In this document: positions 1-6,394 of the stretch, one piece after another
How positions within the stretch are numbered: the first letter of the stretch is position 1
Layout: each line of letters begins with the position of its first letter
DNA from: Pseudomonadota bacterium
GTDB taxonomy: Bacteria > Pseudomonadota > Gammaproteobacteria > Steroidobacterales > GCA-2729495
Assembly (NCBI GenBank): GCA_030836925.1
Contig: JAUPLK010000006.1
Location: forward strand, 1 to 17,029
Direction of reading: 5' to 3'
Length of the DNA stretch: 17,029 bases
Program-made: the position numbers and the translations under genes
The notes under the pieces: generated by a model
Seen by the model: only the letters and a program-made list of their open reading frames with translations
Told to the model about the DNA's origin: nothing
Database searches by the model: none

Positions 1-2321
1 TACCGGCCGTGGTGGTCCAGGCCGTACTCGCAGCCGAAGACGACCGCTTCTTCGAGCACCCCGGCTTCGACTACGAAGGGTTGATGCGTGCGGGCAGCAA
101 TCTGGTGCTGACCGGCAGCCGTACACAGGGCGGCAGCACGATCACACAGCAGCTCGCAAGAGCCTATTTTTTAAGCCCCGAACGCACCTTCGTGCGCAAG
201 GCGAAGGAACTGCTGCTGGCACTGCAGATCGAGCAGGCGTTCAGCAAGGAGGACATTCTTGCCCTCTACCTGAACAAGATTTTTTTTGGCCAGCGTGCAT
301 ACGGAATAGCAGCCGCGGCTGAAGTTTATTTCGGCAAATCGCTTGATCAGCTGTCGGTTGCGGAAGCCGCAACCATCGCCGGCATACCCAAGGCGCCATC
401 ACTGCTGAATCCGGTTTCAGACCCGGTACGCGCGGAAGAACGCCGCGCTTATGTATTGCGGAGAATGCTGGAGCTGGAGTTCATCGATGCCGAAGCGTAC
501 CAGCAGGCAATGGCGACACCGGTTGAGTCCGATCTCCATGTGCCTGCGGCAGAGCTCGATGCGCCCTACATCGCCGAAATGGTGCGTACCGAGATGGTCA
601 CCCGTTTCGGCACCGACATTACCAGCCGTGGCTACCGGGTAACCACCACCATCGACAGCCATCTGCAGGCCAGCGCGGATCGTGCGCTGCGCACTGCCCT
701 GCTCGAGTACGACCGACGACACGGTTATCGGGGTGCGGCCGCACATGCCGATGACCCTTTGCCCTCCGACACCGCCGGGCAACAGCGCCTGCTCGATGCA
801 TACCCGGTGCATCCGGACCTTTACCCGGCGCTGGTCACGCGACTGAATGCGGACAACTCGGCCACGCTTTTCGTTCACGACATCGGTGAGATCACCGTGC
901 CGTGGGTCAACCTGAAGTGGCGCCGGTATGTCGACGACGAGACCGTCGGCTTGGCGCAGCAGTCCGTCCCGGAACTCCTGTCCGCGGGCGATATCGTGTA
1001 CCTGCTGCGCACGGTGAGCCGTGGCTGGCTGCTCGCCCAGCTGCCGGTTGTGCAGGGCGCGCTGGTGGCGCTCGATCCGCTGGACGGTGCCACGGTGGCA
1101 CTCTCGGGTGGCTATGATTTTTTTGCCAGCAAGTTCAATCGGGCTGTACAGGCGAAGCGTCAGCCCGGTTCCTCATTCAAACCCTTTGTCTATTCAGCCG
1201 CGCTGGAGCACGGCTTTACGCCGGCAACCATCGTCAATGATGCGCCGGTGGTTTTCGAGAATACCGGGACCGATGCCGACGAGTGGCGGCCGCAAAACAA
1301 CTCCGGGGAATTTTATGGCCCAACGCGTCTGCGCGAAGGACTGGTCAAGTCCCTGAATCTGGTCACGATCCGCGTCCTGCTGCGCACCGGGGTCGCGCGG
1401 GCAATCAAATACATAAGTCCCTTTGGCCTGCCCGACAGCGTCATGCCACCAAACCCCACGATGGCGCTCGGCAGCGGCGAGGCCACGCCACGCGACATGG
1501 CGGCCGGATTTGCCGTATTTGCCAATGGCGGCCATCGCGTCGAGCCCTACCTGATAGAACGGATCGAGGACGCGAACGGCGCGGTGATCTTCTCGGCGCC
1601 GGCGCGAACGGTCTGCGCCAGCTGCGCGCCGCGCTGGTTCGGACCCAATGAGCCGCAGCCTGAAGCGCTTCCGGACAATGACAATCCAGCATCCATGCTG
1701 CCGATGCCGACGGGCCCGGAAATTCCTGCCTATCTCGATGCGCAGGAAATGATTGCACACGCGCAAACCTGGCGACCGGGCGCGATTGACACACCGGAGT
1801 TCATGTCTGGAACCGCACGGGCACCGCGGATCATCACGGCCGAAAATGCCTACCTGTTGTACGACATGATGCGCGATGTCGTCCGGCGGGGTACCGGTGT
1901 CCGGGCACGTGCGCTGGGCCGCGACGATATTGCCGGCAAGACCGGCACCTCGAATGACCGCCGCGATGCCTGGTTCAGCGGTTTCAATGGTCAACTGGTC
2001 GCCACTGCCTGGGTTGGTTTTGACCAGGAACGCAGTCTCGGATCTCGCGAAGAAGGTGGCCGGACCGCCCTGCCCATGTGGATGTACTTCATGGCTGACG
2101 CATTGCGTGGGGTACCGGAGTCGCCGCTGACGCGACCGGCAGGCATCGTGACCGCACGCATATCTGCCGAGACCGGACAGTTGGCCACCGCGGGGGGGCC
2201 GGGCAGCATTTTTGAACTGTTCCGGGAATCAGACCTCGAAGCACTGGGAATGGCCAGCAGCGCAGCGGCGGGCCGCCGACTACCGGCAGCGCCAGCGGGG
2301 AATGAGAATGAGATCTTCTAG
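1..2321 (+). CDS. mrcA: Penicillin-binding protein 1A, bifunctional transglycosylase/transpeptidase (5' end cut off)
   Basis: Class A penicillin-binding protein that polymerises lipid II into glycan strands and cross-links the peptides in the periplasm. The frame is already open at the window edge (first full codon at base 3), so the cytoplasmic tail, membrane anchor and first part of the GT51 domain lie outside. Roughly 770 codons are visible. The GT51 core includes the segment AVLAAEDDRFFEHPGFD with the catalytic Glu, then GGSTITQQLAR. An OB-like insert typical of PBP1A rather than PBP1B follows (around bases 870-1030). The transpeptidase has its S-x-x-K motif as SSFK (nucleophile Ser codon at 1170-1172), S-x-N as SLN (near 1350) and KTGT (near 1935). 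All catalytic motifs are intact, so it looks functional. The reading frame ends at TAG 2319-2321 and overlaps the next gene by 14 bases. The paralogue assignment to PBP1A is inferred from the insert and is slightly less certain than the family. Confidence 0.95.
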   Translation, partial: PAVVVQAVLAAEDDRFFEHPGFDYEGLMRAGSNLVLTGSRTQGGSTITQQLARAYFLSPERTFVRKAKELLLALQIEQAFSKEDILALYLNKIFFGQRAYGIAAAAEVYFGKSLDQLSVAEAATIAGIPKAPSLLNPVSDPVRAEERRAYVLRRMLELEFIDAEAYQQAMATPVESDLHVPAAELDAPYIAEMVRTEMVTRFGTDITSRGYRVTTTIDSHLQASADRALRTALLEYDRRHGYRGAAAHADDPLPSDTAGQQRLLDAYPVHPDLYPALVTRLNADNSATLFVHDIGEITVPWVNLKWRRYVDDETVGLAQQSVPELLSAGDIVYLLRTVSRGWLLAQLPVVQGALVALDPLDGATVALSGGYDFFASKFNRAVQAKRQPGSSFKPFVYSAALEHGFTPATIVNDAPVVFENTGTDADEWRPQNNSGEFYGPTRLREGLVKSLNLVTIRVLLRTGVARAIKYISPFGLPDSVMPPNPTMALGSGEATPRDMAAGFAVFANGGHRVEPYLIERIEDANGAVIFSAPARTVCASCAPRWFGPNEPQPEALPDNDNPASMLPMPTGPEIPAYLDAQEMIAHAQTWRPGAIDTPEFMSGTARAPRIITAENAYLLYDMMRDVVRRGTGVRARALGRDDIAGKTGTSNDRRDAWFSGFNGQLVATAWVGFDQERSLGSREEGGRTALPMWMYFMADALRGVPESPLTRPAGIVTARISAETGQLATAGGPGSIFELFRESDLEALGMASSAAAGRRLPAAPAGNENEIF

Positions 2322-2946
2322 TCGTGACCGGCCCGATCATCAGCGTCTGGCTCTTGCCGTGGAAGCGGCACGGATAATCCAGGAGGAAGGCCTGCTTGAT
2401 TTCCGCAGCGCAAAGGCCAAGGCGGCGGCCCGCCTCGGGCTGGGGCGGCGGGCACAGCTGCCGGACAATGAGGAAATCGAAGCGGCACTTGCCGAGCGCA
2501 ACCGGATCTTTCACGGCGACAGGCTGCCGGAACTGCTGGTGACCCTGCGACAGGCAGCCTTTCAGCTCATGCGCGATCTCGACAGTTACCAGCCACGACT
2601 GGTCGGCGATGTTCTGAGCGGCAACGTCACGGTGCACACGAGCGTCGACCTGCACCTGTTCAGCGACACCACTGAAGCAGTCAGTACCAGCCTGGAGTCA
2701 TTGGGGGTAAGCCACCGCAGCCTCGACCGTCGCCACCGTCTGAGGCACGACGAGGTTGAACAGTTTCCCGGCTATCGATTCAGCGTGCATGGCTGCGATT
2801 TCGCCAGCACGGTTTTCCCGGTACGTCTGCGTGGCCATGCACCGATGAGCCCCGTGGACGGCAAACCGATGCGGCGGGCAGGCCTCCGGGAACTCGCTGC
2901 ACTGCTGGACCTCGCGCCGGTGATCAGATCACCGACTTCAGGCTGA
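2308..2946 (+). CDS. Conserved hypothetical protein, nucleotidyltransferase-like signature
   Basis: Predicted 212-residue soluble protein with no signal peptide or membrane segment. I recognise its type as a conserved proteobacterial hypothetical protein but know no established function. Residues 15-65 look helical and charged (ARIIQEEGLLDFRSAKAKAA). Residues 100-118 carry a G-x4-G stretch followed by SVDLHLF, which vaguely resembles the glycine and acidic motifs of polymerase-beta-type nucleotidyltransferases. The classical DxD pair is not clear, so catalysis is uncertain. ATG 2308 is chosen because GGGG at 2297-2300 is 7 bases upstream; ATG 2302, two codons earlier, is the alternative. Longer starts would lie deep inside the PBP1A gene. 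The 14-base overlap with the PBP1A gene suggests translational coupling and co-expression with it. It ends five bases before the stop codon of the convergent gltA. Confidence 0.75.
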   Translation: MRSSSRDRPDHQRLALAVEAARIIQEEGLLDFRSAKAKAAARLGLGRRAQLPDNEEIEAALAERNRIFHGDRLPELLVTLRQAAFQLMRDLDSYQPRLVGDVLSGNVTVHTSVDLHLFSDTTEAVSTSLESLGVSHRSLDRRHRLRHDEVEQFPGYRFSVHGCDFASTVFPVRLRGHAPMSPVDGKPMRRAGLRELAALLDLAPVIRSPTSG

Positions 2947-2956
2947 GTCGCTCAGC
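2942..2956. repeat. Perfect 6-bp stem-loop spanning two convergent stop codons
   Basis: GCTGAG (2942-2947) and CTCAGC (2951-2956) form a perfect stem with a TCG loop. The plus-strand TGA of the upstream hypothetical gene and the minus-strand TGA of gltA both lie in the arms. No T-run follows on either strand, so it is not a convincing intrinsic terminator, but it may help separate the convergent transcripts. Confidence 0.4.
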
Positions 2957-4259
2957 GCTTGCCCACATCCACGTAGTCGCGGCGCGTCGGCCCCGTATAG
3001 AGCTGGCGTGGCCGGCCAATGCGCCCTTCCGGATCGGTGATCATTTCGCGCCAGTGCGCGACCCAGCCCACGGTTCGGGCAATCGCAAACATGACCGTGA
3101 ACATCGATTTGGGAATGCCCAGCGCCCGATAGATGACGCCAGAATAAAAATCGACGTTCGGATAGAGCTTCTTCTCGATGAAGTAGGGATCCTTCAGCGC
3201 GATCTCTTCCAGTTGCAGCGCCAGATCGAAAAGCGGCTGGTTCCGGCCCAGGCGCGCAAGCACCTTGTGGCAGGTCTCGCGGATGATCGTCGCGCGCGGG
3301 TCGTGGTTCTTGTAGACGCGATGACCGAAGCCCATCAGGCGGAAGGGATCGTCCTTGTCCTTCGCCTTGGCAAGGTATTTCGGGATGTTGGCGACGGTAC
3401 CGATCTCTTCGAGCATCTTGAGCACGGCTTCGTTGGCACCGCCGTGGGCAGGGCCCCAGAGCGCCGCAATGCCAGCCGCCACGGCAGAGTAGGGATTGGC
3501 GCCGGAACTGCCGGCCATGCGCACGGTCGAGGTGCTGCAGTTCTGTTCGTGGTCGGCATGCAGGATGAACAGCAGGTCGAGCGCTTCCGCCGCCACCGGG
3601 TCGATGTGATAGTCCTCGGCCGGCACCGCAAAGAACATGTGCAGCAGGTTCGAGCAGTAGTTCAGGTCATTGCGCGGATAGGTAAATGGCTGACCCAGGG
3701 AATGCTTGTAGGCAGCTGCGGAAATCGTCGGCAGCTTGGCGATGATCCGGTGCGCAAAGATGTCGCGATGGCGGGGATCATGGATGTCGGTGGTGTCGTG
3801 ATAGAAGGCCGACATCGACCCGACGACACCGGCAACCATGGCCATCGGATGTGCATCGTAGTGAAAACCGTTGAAGAGACGCAGGATGGTCTCGTTCAGC
3901 ATCGTGTGGGTACGGATCGAGCGGTCAAACTCCACCAGCTGGGCCTGCTTGGGCAACTCGCCGTACAGCAACAACCAGGCGACTTCGATGAAGGAGCTCT
4001 TGCCGGCAAGCTGCTCGACCGGATACCCCCGGTACATGAGGATGCCTTTGTCGCCGTCGATATAGGTGATCTTGCTTTCGCAGCTGGCGGTTGAGCCGTA
4101 ACCGGGATCGTAGGTAAACAGGCCCTGGGAGGTGAAGAGGCTGCGGATATCGACGACATCCGGGCCTGTGGTTCCGGAACGGGAGCCGAGTTCAAACTCC
4201 TTGCCCGAACTGGTGTCCCTGACGATGTAGCTTCGTCCGCTCTGTTTGGCGTCGCTCAT
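2952..4259 (-). CDS. gltA: Citrate synthase (type II, hexameric-type)
   Basis: Condenses acetyl-CoA with oxaloacetate to citrate, the entry step of the TCA cycle, in the cytosol. The protein has 435 residues; the Escherichia coli enzyme has about 427. The catalytic triad is visible: His272 in GPAHGGANEA, His313 in GFGHRVYKNHDPR and Asp370 in YPNVDFYSG. The preceding HADHEQNCSTSTVR segment (from about residue 234) is typical of the proteobacterial NADH-sensitive type. The N-terminal domain (residues 1-60) is present, as expected for that group. ATG at 4257-4259 begins MSDAKQ. The gene is monocistronic in this window. It sits 192 bases downstream of rpmE on the same strand, with its own TATAAT box in the gap, and converges on the plus-strand hypothetical gene. 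Nothing is missing or frameshifted. Confidence 0.98.
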   Translation of the reverse strand: MSDAKQSGRSYIVRDTSSGKEFELGSRSGTTGPDVVDIRSLFTSQGLFTYDPGYGSTASCESKITYIDGDKGILMYRGYPVEQLAGKSSFIEVAWLLLYGELPKQAQLVEFDRSIRTHTMLNETILRLFNGFHYDAHPMAMVAGVVGSMSAFYHDTTDIHDPRHRDIFAHRIIAKLPTISAAAYKHSLGQPFTYPRNDLNYCSNLLHMFFAVPAEDYHIDPVAAEALDLLFILHADHEQNCSTSTVRMAGSSGANPYSAVAAGIAALWGPAHGGANEAVLKMLEEIGTVANIPKYLAKAKDKDDPFRLMGFGHRVYKNHDPRATIIRETCHKVLARLGRNQPLFDLALQLEEIALKDPYFIEKKLYPNVDFYSGVIYRALGIPKSMFTVMFAIARTVGWVAHWREMITDPEGRIGRPRQLYTGPTRRDYVDVGKR

Positions 4260-4351
4260 GTGATCTATCCGGCTCCCAGGTTTGTATTGCGGCGACGAGG
4301 TTCAGTCGCTGTGCCGCCTTGAGAGACAGCAACTGGACCAAACAGCGCCAC

Positions 4352-4390
4352 ATTATAGGGAACGAGACCGGACCATGCACCAGTCGGTGC
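4352..4390 (-). promoter_or_regulatory. Candidate gltA promoter with a dyad over the -35 region
   Basis: On the minus strand a perfect -10 hexamer TATAAT occupies 4357-4352, predicting a start near 4345 and a leader of about 85 bases before gltA. The -35 position has no good match (GTGCAT at 17-base spacing). Instead GCACC (4377-4381) and GGTGC (4386-4390) form a perfect dyad with a 4-base spacer. A weak -35 overlapped by a palindrome suggests an activator or repressor site, but the factor is unknown. Confidence 0.55.
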
Positions 4391-4451
4391 CGGCTTTATC
4401 GTCAGGTGTCGGCGTTGAGCATGCTGTACAAAAAAACCGGCGCGGCTGAAA

Positions 4452-4655
4452 TCAGGCGCGGCTGTATTTGCGGCGGAACTTGTCGACCCGTCCGGCGGTA
4501 TCCAGCATCTTCTGCTTGCCGGTATAGAAGGGATGACAGGCAGAACAAACTTCAATACCCAGATCGTGTCCAAGCGTGGACCGGGTAGTGAATTCATTGC
4601 CGCAGCTGCAGGCTACTTTGATTTCCGCGTAGGCGGGATGTATGTCGGCTTTCAT
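4452..4655 (-). CDS. rpmE: 50S ribosomal protein bL31, zinc-binding type
   Basis: Small protein of the large ribosomal subunit that contributes to an intersubunit bridge. The chosen start, ATG 4655, gives MKADIHPAYAEI, the conserved N-terminus, and 67 residues. A GTG four codons upstream (4667) is in frame but adds residues not normal for the family. Cys16, Cys18, Cys37 and Cys40 (motifs CSCG and CSACHPFYTG) form the complete zinc ribbon of the C+ class, in contrast to the zinc-free paralogue used under zinc starvation. No ribosome binding site stands out before the ATG. The gene has a good sigma-70-type promoter at 4717-4745. Downstream it is followed by a run of seven T (minus strand, 4436-4430) but without a stable hairpin. 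Confidence 0.97.
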   Translation of the reverse strand: MKADIHPAYAEIKVACSCGNEFTTRSTLGHDLGIEVCSACHPFYTGKQKMLDTAGRVDKFRRKYSRA

Positions 4656-4691
4656 GATCGCTGGCACCGCTGGTAGGGATATTTACCCGAA

Positions 4692-4704
4692 GGCCGGTAC
4701 GGCC
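4692..4704 (-). promoter_or_regulatory. Hairpin in the rpmE leader
   Basis: GGCCG (4692-4696) and CGGCC (4700-4704) make a perfect 5-bp stem with a 3-base loop, inside the predicted rpmE 5' leader (start near 4710, ATG at 4655). Autogenous control of bL31 through its leader has been reported in enterobacteria. Whether this hairpin plays that role here is inference. Confidence 0.35.
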
Positions 4705-4716
4705 CAAGGGCGCGGA

Positions 4717-4745
4717 AGGATAGCGATTAGCCTTCGGTATGGCAA
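4717..4745 (-). promoter_or_regulatory. Sigma-70-type promoter of rpmE
   Basis: On the minus strand, TTGCCA (4745-4740, five of six consensus bases) and TATCCT (4722-4717, four of six) are separated by exactly 17 bases. Transcription would start near 4710, giving a leader of about 55 bases. The DnaA-box palindrome begins nine bases upstream of the -35 box. Confidence 0.6.
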
Positions 4746-4754
4746 GCCGGAATG

Positions 4755-4763
4755 TTATCCACA
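4755..4763 (+). promoter_or_regulatory. DnaA box 1, exact consensus
   Basis: TTATCCACA matches the proteobacterial DnaA box TTATNCACA at all positions. With box 2 it forms a palindrome of two 11-base arms, GTTATCCACAG and CTGTGGATAAC, around a 3-base centre (4754-4778). Confidence 0.7.
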
Positions 4764-4768
4764 GAAGC

Positions 4769-4777
4769 TGTGGATAA
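4769..4777 (-). promoter_or_regulatory. DnaA box 2, exact consensus, facing box 1
   Basis: TGTGGATAA on the plus strand is the exact reverse complement of TTATCCACA. It faces box 1 with five bases between the 9-mers. Confidence 0.7.
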
Positions 4778-4958
4778 CTCTGTGGAGAGTTTGCATTCAA
4801 GCGGCTGTGCTTTCGGTCGCGATAGGGAAGCTGCCCGTTTGGTGAAGAAATAGCCAAAATTACATTGTGTTTTAAAACAATATCTTAAGACGCATTAGTG
4901 GGTCCCAAACTTAATACCGGAACCGTATCTCCATGATATTCGGCCACTCCCCCGGCCT

Positions 4959-4967
4959 TGTGCATAA
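4959..4967 (-). promoter_or_regulatory. DnaA box 3, exact consensus
   Basis: TGTGCATAA on the plus strand is the reverse complement of TTATGCACA, an exact match to TTATNCACA. It lies on the far side of the AT-rich island from boxes 1 and 2, and 18 bases beyond the rdgB stop codon. Confidence 0.6.
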
Positions 4968-4984
4968 GAAAGCCGCGGCAGGAC

Positions 4985-5587
4985 TCAGTCTGCGCCCGCC
5001 AGCAGCACCAGCAGGCGCTGCAAGGCTGCCTGACGATGGCTGTAGCGGTTTTTTTCCGCCGGATCCATCAGCGCCACACACATGCCGCTTTCGAGATCGA
5101 TGAAGAGCGGATCGTAGCCAAAGCCCCCATCGCCCTCGCAGCGCATGGCAATCCGGCCCGCCCAGACGCCCTCGGCGATCAGCGGCGCGGCATCCTCGGC
5201 ATTGCGCACAAAAACCAGACAGCAGCGATAGCGGGCCGTGCGTCGAGCGGACGGTATGCCATCCAGTTCAGCGAGCAGCCTGGCATTGTTGGCTGCATCA
5301 CTCGCACCAGGGCCGGCATAGCGGGCAGACCAGACGCCGGGCGCTCCGTCGAGGGCATCGACTTCAATGCCGGAATCGTCTGCGAGCGCCGGCAAGCCGG
5401 TGACAGCAGACGCATGACGCGCCTTCCGCAGCGCGTTGTCACGGAAGCTAGTGCCGGTCTCCGCGACGGGCTCCACACCGAGTGCGGACTGTGCCAGCAA
5501 CTGCCAGCGGGTACCGAGCAGCTGCTGCAACTCGCGAAGCTTGCCGGGATTGTTGCTGGCCAGTACCAGCTTGTGCGACATCGCCAT
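4985..5587 (-). CDS. rdgB: XTP/dITP pyrophosphatase (Ham1/RdgB family)
   Basis: Hydrolyses non-canonical purine NTPs (XTP, ITP, dITP) to monophosphates, keeping deaminated bases out of DNA and RNA. The 200-residue length matches the family. Visible motifs are SNNPGK (residues 11-16), Glu43, DDSG at 70-73 with the catalytic Asp pair, SARYAG at 87-92, GFGYDP at 155-160 and KNRYSHR at 179-185. All substrate and Mg2+ residues expected for the family are present. Two starts are possible: ATG 5587, with GGGAT close upstream, and ATG 5581 two codons later. I keep the first. The gene is last in a PP2C-rph-rdgB operon, with a 17-base gap from rph, the classical rph-rdgB adjacency. No terminator is evident after the stop codon at 4985-4987. 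Confidence 0.97.
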   Translation of the reverse strand: MAMSHKLVLASNNPGKLRELQQLLGTRWQLLAQSALGVEPVAETGTSFRDNALRKARHASAVTGLPALADDSGIEVDALDGAPGVWSARYAGPGASDAANNARLLAELDGIPSARRTARYRCCLVFVRNAEDAAPLIAEGVWAGRIAMRCEGDGGFGYDPLFIDLESGMCVALMDPAEKNRYSHRQAALQRLLVLLAGAD

Positions 5588-5604
5588 GGCATCCCGCGAC
5601 AGGA

Positions 5605-6378
5605 TCAGCCCGGGCGGCTTCCGGATCTGTGCTGTGCGCGCCAGTCGTCGATCGCGGCAGTCTGCGCGGCCATGATGCTGCGCACCCCGGTCGCGGCAAG
5701 GTCGAGCAGCGTATTAAGCTCATCACGACGGAAAGCATGCCCCTCGGCAGTGCCCTGCACCTCGATGAAACTGCCAGCCTCATTCATCACGACATTCATG
5801 TCGGTCTCGGCAGCTGCATCTTCGGCATAATCCAGATCCAGAACCGGCTGACCGCGAAATATCCCGACCGAGACGGCCGCAATCTGGCCATGCAACGGGC
5901 TGGTCGCAATTGCACGACTGCGCAACAGCGACTCGATCGCAATCCGCAGCGCCACATAGCTGCCCGAGATGGCTGCAGTGCGCGTGCCACCATCGGCCTG
6001 CAACACATCGCAGTCGAGAGTGATGGTGCGTTCACCGAGGGCTTCCAGGTTGGCCGCCGCACGCAATGAGCGCCCGATGAGTCGCTGGATCTCGAGAGTG
6101 CGTCCGCTCTGCTTGCCCTGCGCCGACTCACGGCGCATTCGGCTGTGCGTGGAACGCGGCAGCATGCCGTACTCGGCAGTAACCCAGCCGCGCCCGGAAT
6201 TGCGCAGGAAGGCCGGTACCCCGGCTTCGATGCTGGCGGTGCAAAGCACGCGGGTCTCCCCGAAGCTCGCCAGTACCGAGCCCTCCGCATGGCGCGTGAA
6301 GCCGGTGACAAAATTGACCGGGCGCATTTCAGCGGCCAGCCGCCGGCTCGGCCGTGAAGAAACAGAAGTCTCGGGCAT
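5605..6378 (-). CDS. rph: Ribonuclease PH
   Basis: Phosphate-dependent 3'-5' exoribonuclease that trims the 3' ends of tRNA precursors and structured RNAs; it works as a hexamer. The predicted protein has 257 residues, about 20 longer than the usual 238, mostly at both termini. Motifs include RPSRRLAAEMRPV near the start, GRTLEIQRLIGRSLRA with Arg93, DGGTRTAAISG at 129-139 and DLDYAEDAAAETDMNVVM near 181-198, which carry the phosphate- and metal-binding residues. ATG 6378 is chosen because AAGGA lies nine bases upstream and translation begins MPETSVSSRPSRR. An open frame extends 59 codons further upstream but runs into the PP2C gene. The gap to the PP2C stop codon is 16 bases, so the genes are very probably co-transcribed. 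There is no frameshift like the one known in Escherichia coli K-12 rph. Confidence 0.97.
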   Translation of the reverse strand: MPETSVSSRPSRRLAAEMRPVNFVTGFTRHAEGSVLASFGETRVLCTASIEAGVPAFLRNSGRGWVTAEYGMLPRSTHSRMRRESAQGKQSGRTLEIQRLIGRSLRAAANLEALGERTITLDCDVLQADGGTRTAAISGSYVALRIAIESLLRSRAIATSPLHGQIAAVSVGIFRGQPVLDLDYAEDAAAETDMNVVMNEAGSFIEVQGTAEGHAFRRDELNTLLDLAATGVRSIMAAQTAAIDDWRAQHRSGSRPG

Positions 6379-6394
6379 CAGATGGAATCCTTGC

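Larger units (their letters stand above)
4656..4984. other. Intergenic region rpmE-rdgB with DnaA boxes and an AT-rich island
   Basis: This 329-base gap has no credible gene. It holds the rpmE leader and promoter (4656-4745), a palindromic pair of DnaA boxes (4754-4778), a degenerate box-like TGTGGAGAG (4781-4789), an AT-rich island (about 4845-4890, with 31 A/T among the 40 bases 4851-4890) and a third exact DnaA box (4959-4967). A 12-bp palindrome TGTTTTAAAACA lies in the island at 4868-4879. I see no terminator for the leftward rdgB operon, which ends at 4985. The layout is compatible with a DnaA-controlled locus; see the findings. Confidence 0.6.

Noticed and set aside
2212..2307. Longer start for the hypothetical protein after PBP1A
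   Set aside because: It would lie entirely within the PBP1A coding sequence with no ribosome binding site, while ATG 2308 has GGGG at proper distance.
4430..4464. Intrinsic terminator after rpmE (run of seven T on the minus strand after GC-rich sequence)
   Set aside because: The GC-rich parts are direct repeats (GGCGCGGCTG at 4439-4448 and 4455-4464), not inverted arms. The only stem near is 4 bp and far from the T-run.
4900..4980. tRNA-like look on the minus strand (GGGGGAGTGGCCGAAT)
   Set aside because: No acceptor stem pairing, anticodon arm or TTC loop with correct spacing could be drawn.
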